Assembly (NCBI GenBank): GCA_963790545.1 | Contig: CAWBPA010000025.1 | Coordinates: 248,001-312,000 of the forward strand | Source of the DNA: DATBJG01 sp963790545 | GTDB taxonomy: Bacteria > Acidobacteriota > Vicinamibacteria > Vicinamibacterales > JAMQPK01 | Length of the DNA stretch: 64,000 nt | Reading direction: 5' to 3' | In this document: positions 61,171 to 64,000 of the stretch, in pieces | Layout: each line of letters starts with the position of its first letter | Numbering within the stretch: the first letter of the stretch is position 1 | Made by a program: the position numbers and the translations under genes | Notes under the pieces: generated by a model | What the model was told of the DNA's origin: nothing | Database searches by the model: none | What the model saw: only the letters and a program-made list of their open reading frames with translations

Positions 61171-61217
61171 TGAACGCTCCGCCGCGGCCTGCTCCTGGAC
61201 CGATCCCGGGCCATAAT

Positions 61218-62157
61218 TCAATCATAGGCGGGCGCCCAGCGGGCCGCAAACGGAGCCAATCTCACGTCCACGGGCATCCTGCAACCGGACGTGGTATTGG
61301 CAACAAAAGGCTCGATGCAGTGTTTGCAGTTGATGTGGAGCCGGCGAACTGACTCCCTCGTGCAGCATTTCACGCAGTTTACGTTTTGCCAAGGAGTTCC
61401 GGCACGCCGGGATGGTAAAGTCAAAAAGATCGGTCGCCCGGATCGAGATTTCTCGCACGCGGCACAGTTCAGAAATGATGCGGCAATCGGGGATGGCATC
61501 ACGTGGAGCAGGAGGCCCGGCCAACCTGGCCTGTTCGCGCAGAACTTTGCCGAGGCGGAACTGGAGTCGCAGAGCGATAAAGGTGGACGCCGGCAGGGCG
61601 ATTCCGGCCAGGAACATGACACAGCCACCCCCATGGCCAGCGGGTTGTGCCCAAGGAAGTTGGAGTCCCGACTGCGGAGCTGGTCAAGAGCGAACCAAGT
61701 GGATCCGTCGGGGCCCGGACCGGCTCCAGCCGCGCTGCCGGAGAAGGCCCCGCCCGCCGCTGCGATGATAAAGATGGTGATCATCCCCAAGGAAGACGAT
61801 GCCAAGGCTGATCGCGTAGCCCCATCGCACGAGGCGTGATCGCTTGGCAAGGGCATCATCGGGAACGCATTGGCTAGATGCTCGAAGTAGGGATACTTCA
61901 TGAACTCCCCGACGACTGAAATGAGTCCCCAGGACTACGGCGATTACATTCAGGATCATCTGAATCGGCTGCCGAAGGCCCATTGCCTGGATCGAGAGCA
62001 TGATCACGCTTTGCCCTATGCCGATCAGCAAGGTGATGCGAATAATATTCCAGGCAGTCAGGTGTTTGTCTTCGCCCTTGCCGCTGGGATCTGGGGTTGT
62101 CAACGAACCATGCTCCGTCGACGCCGAGCAAAACCCCGATGAGTTGGACCAGTTCAC
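61218..62157 (-). pseudogene. Unknown multi-helix membrane protein, frameshifted
   Basis: Fragments on the minus strand with strong membrane segments in alternating frames: IIRITLLIGIGQSVIMLSIQ and IQMILNVIAVVLGT (62050-61930), MKYPYFEHLANAF (61901), RLVRWGYAISLGIVFLG (61830), MITIFIIAAAGGAFSGS (61790), and a Cys-rich C-terminus (61600-61250). Probably one protein upstream of the tRNAs. No family assigned. Confidence 0.55.
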
Positions 62158-62467
62158 AGGCGCTGACCGGCCCGAAGTATCAGGAAGCCTCCGAGGAAGC
62201 CCAGCACTGTCGCCAGAGCAGTTCCAAGAGGATAAACTTCACGCCTCTGGCCATGGTCTGGACCCAATCGGGATCTCGTAGCGGAGCAGATCACCACGAG
62301 TGAGAGCGGACGGCAGTGCCACATCCGGACGAGGGCCTCGTCCGACGACCCCGCAGGTTCTAGTCGCACCGTCGGCAGGTGACGTCGGTCTCGATCGGCC
62401 CCGCAGTGGAGATCGACGTGTTTGCGGTAAGGCAGATTCTTGGATGTCCATAGCAGGGACCCCCTGA
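62158..62467. other. Gap between YidC and membrane protein
   Basis: About 310 bp; minus-strand fragments such as ALATVLGFLGGFLILRAG suggest a further membrane segment, possibly the N-terminus of the preceding protein. Not resolvable. Confidence 0.35.
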
Positions 62468-64000
62468 CTACTTGTTCGCTTGCCGGCGCTTGGCCTCTTC
62501 AGCGGCCTTAAGCAGATTCTGCCATAGCCCCGGCTTATAACCGCACGTGGCATCGCTGAGTTGCGGGTGAGTTTCTGTTCCCGTGGAGGCGGGCTTTGTT
62601 CGCCGCGCGTCTGAGCTGCTTGATGTGCTTGCGGATGTGGAGCTGTTCCAGTGTGCCAAAAAACGTGCTGGACATGATGTAAAGGGTGAGTTCCGCTGGG
62701 CATTTTGTACATGAAGATGGCGAACATCACGCTCATGAAAGGCATGATCTTCTGCATCTGGGCCGCCTGGTCAGCAGCGGCGCCGCTATGGCCACTGGCG
62801 GGAGGCGGAGTTTTTGGCATCGTCTTCTGCTGCACAAACATGGCCACGGCCAGGAGCAGGGAAGAACGTTCGAACTGGTCATCGGCCCCGTGATGCTGCC
62901 GAGCAAGGGAATGTGAACGCCGGGGAGTTGAACAGGTGAACCAGGGCGTCGGGCGCGGTCCGGTCCTTGATCCAGAAAACAAACTTCTCATGCCGCATGT
63001 CGATGTTGTAGCTGAGCGACGTGTACAGCGCGATCCAGATCGGCATCTCGATGAACATGGGGATGCAGTTGATCATCTGCATGGCCGGACTGACGCCCTC
63101 CTCCCGCTGAGCTTCATCTGCTCCTGGGCCAGCGGGCTTTGTCGTTGGCGAAGCGTTTCTTGAGCTCCTCGATCTTGGGCATGAGCTTGGCGTTGCGTTC
63201 CTGCATCCGCATCATGCTCACCTGCGTCCGCTTGGTCAGCGGGTGCGAAACCGCCACGGACGATCAGGACCATGAGAATGATGGCTCCGCCATAGTTGCC
63301 CACCACGGCCTCCAGCATCCCCAACAAGCCCAGCATAAAGCTCACCAGCCACTTCGGTGTAATGAAGCGGATGCCCATGTTGAAGCTGGCCAAATTGCTC
63401 GTAGTGATTGCGGGCCAGGTAATCTGAATTACGGTCGTCCTTGAGAACGACAGCCCATATTGGGGCCCAGGTAGCATTTCCATGGGGTAAGCTGCGACTT
63501 GACCGGGCCCTAGAGTGCTTGTCTGGGTGATGAAGCAGCCGGTGATGTCGGAGGTGCCGTCCGGGGCCGCGTGCTTGGTCTGGTCAAGGTCCACAGCCTT
63601 CACGGCCTTCAAATACTGGGCGGGCTCTGTTGACGAACGCCCTCGAACCGGGGCCACCACCACCGCGAAAAACTTATTGAGCAGGGCCACCCCAGAGCAG
63701 ATCGCCCTCTGTTTCGTCATCGTCAAGCTGACCTCCGCCTGGCCCTCCACCCGGGCCGCCTGAAGCAACGTCACCTGGGGTGGTCCTCCGGCAGCCTGAC
63801 GGATGCCTGTAAATATGCCCCGATCGTCGAAGCGGATGTCCGCCTTGTGAATCCCGATGGGACCGCAGGTGTTGCGCGATCACCGAATGCGGCGAGGCTC
63901 CAGGTTCTCGATCTTCAAGTCCACGAAAAGATCGTATGGATCGAACATGCACAGTTTGACGCGGGAGAACGTAACTCCTCGTCAAGCACAGCGCTGCGGC
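62468..64000 (-). pseudogene. yidC: Membrane protein insertase YidC, frameshifted and cut by window end
   Basis: Minus-strand gene entering from the right edge. Recognisable parts: periplasmic domain (KAVKAVDLDQTKHAA, GCFITQTSTLGPGQVAAYPM), NYGGAIILMVLIVRG with the conserved insertase helix, AQEQMKL, MQMINCIPMFIEMPIWIALY, YNIDMRHEKFVFWIKD, AAQMQKIMPFMSVMFAIFMY, and the C-terminal end GLWQNLLKAAEEAKRRQANK at TAG 62468-62470. Frame changes occur near 63300-63100, 62900-62870 and 62700-62660. YidC inserts and folds inner-membrane proteins. Family style suggests Planctomycetota, uncertain. Confidence 0.85.

Overview
The window is high-GC bacterial DNA. Its gene content fits a Vicinamibacteria-like member of the Acidobacteriota: PQQ beta-propeller dehydrogenases with fused cytochromes, paired DUF421 (YetF) proteins, serine/threonine kinases with TolB-like and TPR tails, a YtrA-type GntR regulator with an ABC-2 exporter, DUF3617, DUF1080, cyclase-family and metallo-beta-lactamase proteins, several exported amidohydrolases and a CstA transporter. 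The assignment rests on gene content only. No rRNA or ribosomal protein gene is present.

Layout. 0-4 kb: PQQ dehydrogenase (cut by the window edge), NHL propeller, small unknown protein, broken SDR. 4-9.3 kb: RsbRD-type histidine kinase, PHP phosphoesterase, FAD oxidoreductase, DUF6496 basic protein, SDR. 9.3-16 kb: cytochrome-PQQ dehydrogenase, YtrA/ABC operon, zinc alcohol dehydrogenase with an SRPBCC protein. 16-20.8 kb: two YetF proteins, a membrane-anchored GAF/zinc-ribbon kinase, AlkB-like dioxygenase. 20.8-25.4 kb: PaiB/ATP-dependent ligase pair and a three-gene envelope-stress-type operon. 25.5-28.7 kb: TPR-sigma54 activator and a small HTH protein. 29-34 kb: oligopeptide-type ABC importer (binding protein and two permeases, no ATPase visible) and an alpha/beta hydrolase. 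34-57.5 kb: secreted hydrolases, a soluble kinase, gamma-glutamyltransferase, B12/radical-SAM protein, CstA, cyclase, AIM24, aldo-keto reductase, DinB, MBL, outer-membrane protein, and a sulfite-dehydrogenase-like pair.

Two features dominate. First, the intergenic space is full of dispersed repeats: 7-bp-period tracts of four sequence families, palindromic REP-like hairpins with conserved borders, and longer inverted or tandem repeats. Nine stop codons lie in or touch such repeats, and three neighbouring transporter genes carry 7-bp tracts inside the coding region. This is the strongest candidate here for undescribed biology.

Second, many genes are interrupted by single-base frameshifts (about a dozen in the first 57 kb, some compensating within one gene), which look more like residual sequencing indels than decay. 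From about 57.48 kb rightward the frameshift density rises sharply and the content changes to ClpC N-domain, RlmI-type methyltransferase, two tRNAs, a membrane protein and YidC. The sulfite-dehydrogenase gene is cut exactly at this boundary. I read 57.5-64 kb as a poorly polished segment probably joined from another organism (possibly planctomycete-like, low confidence), or less likely a real rearrangement.
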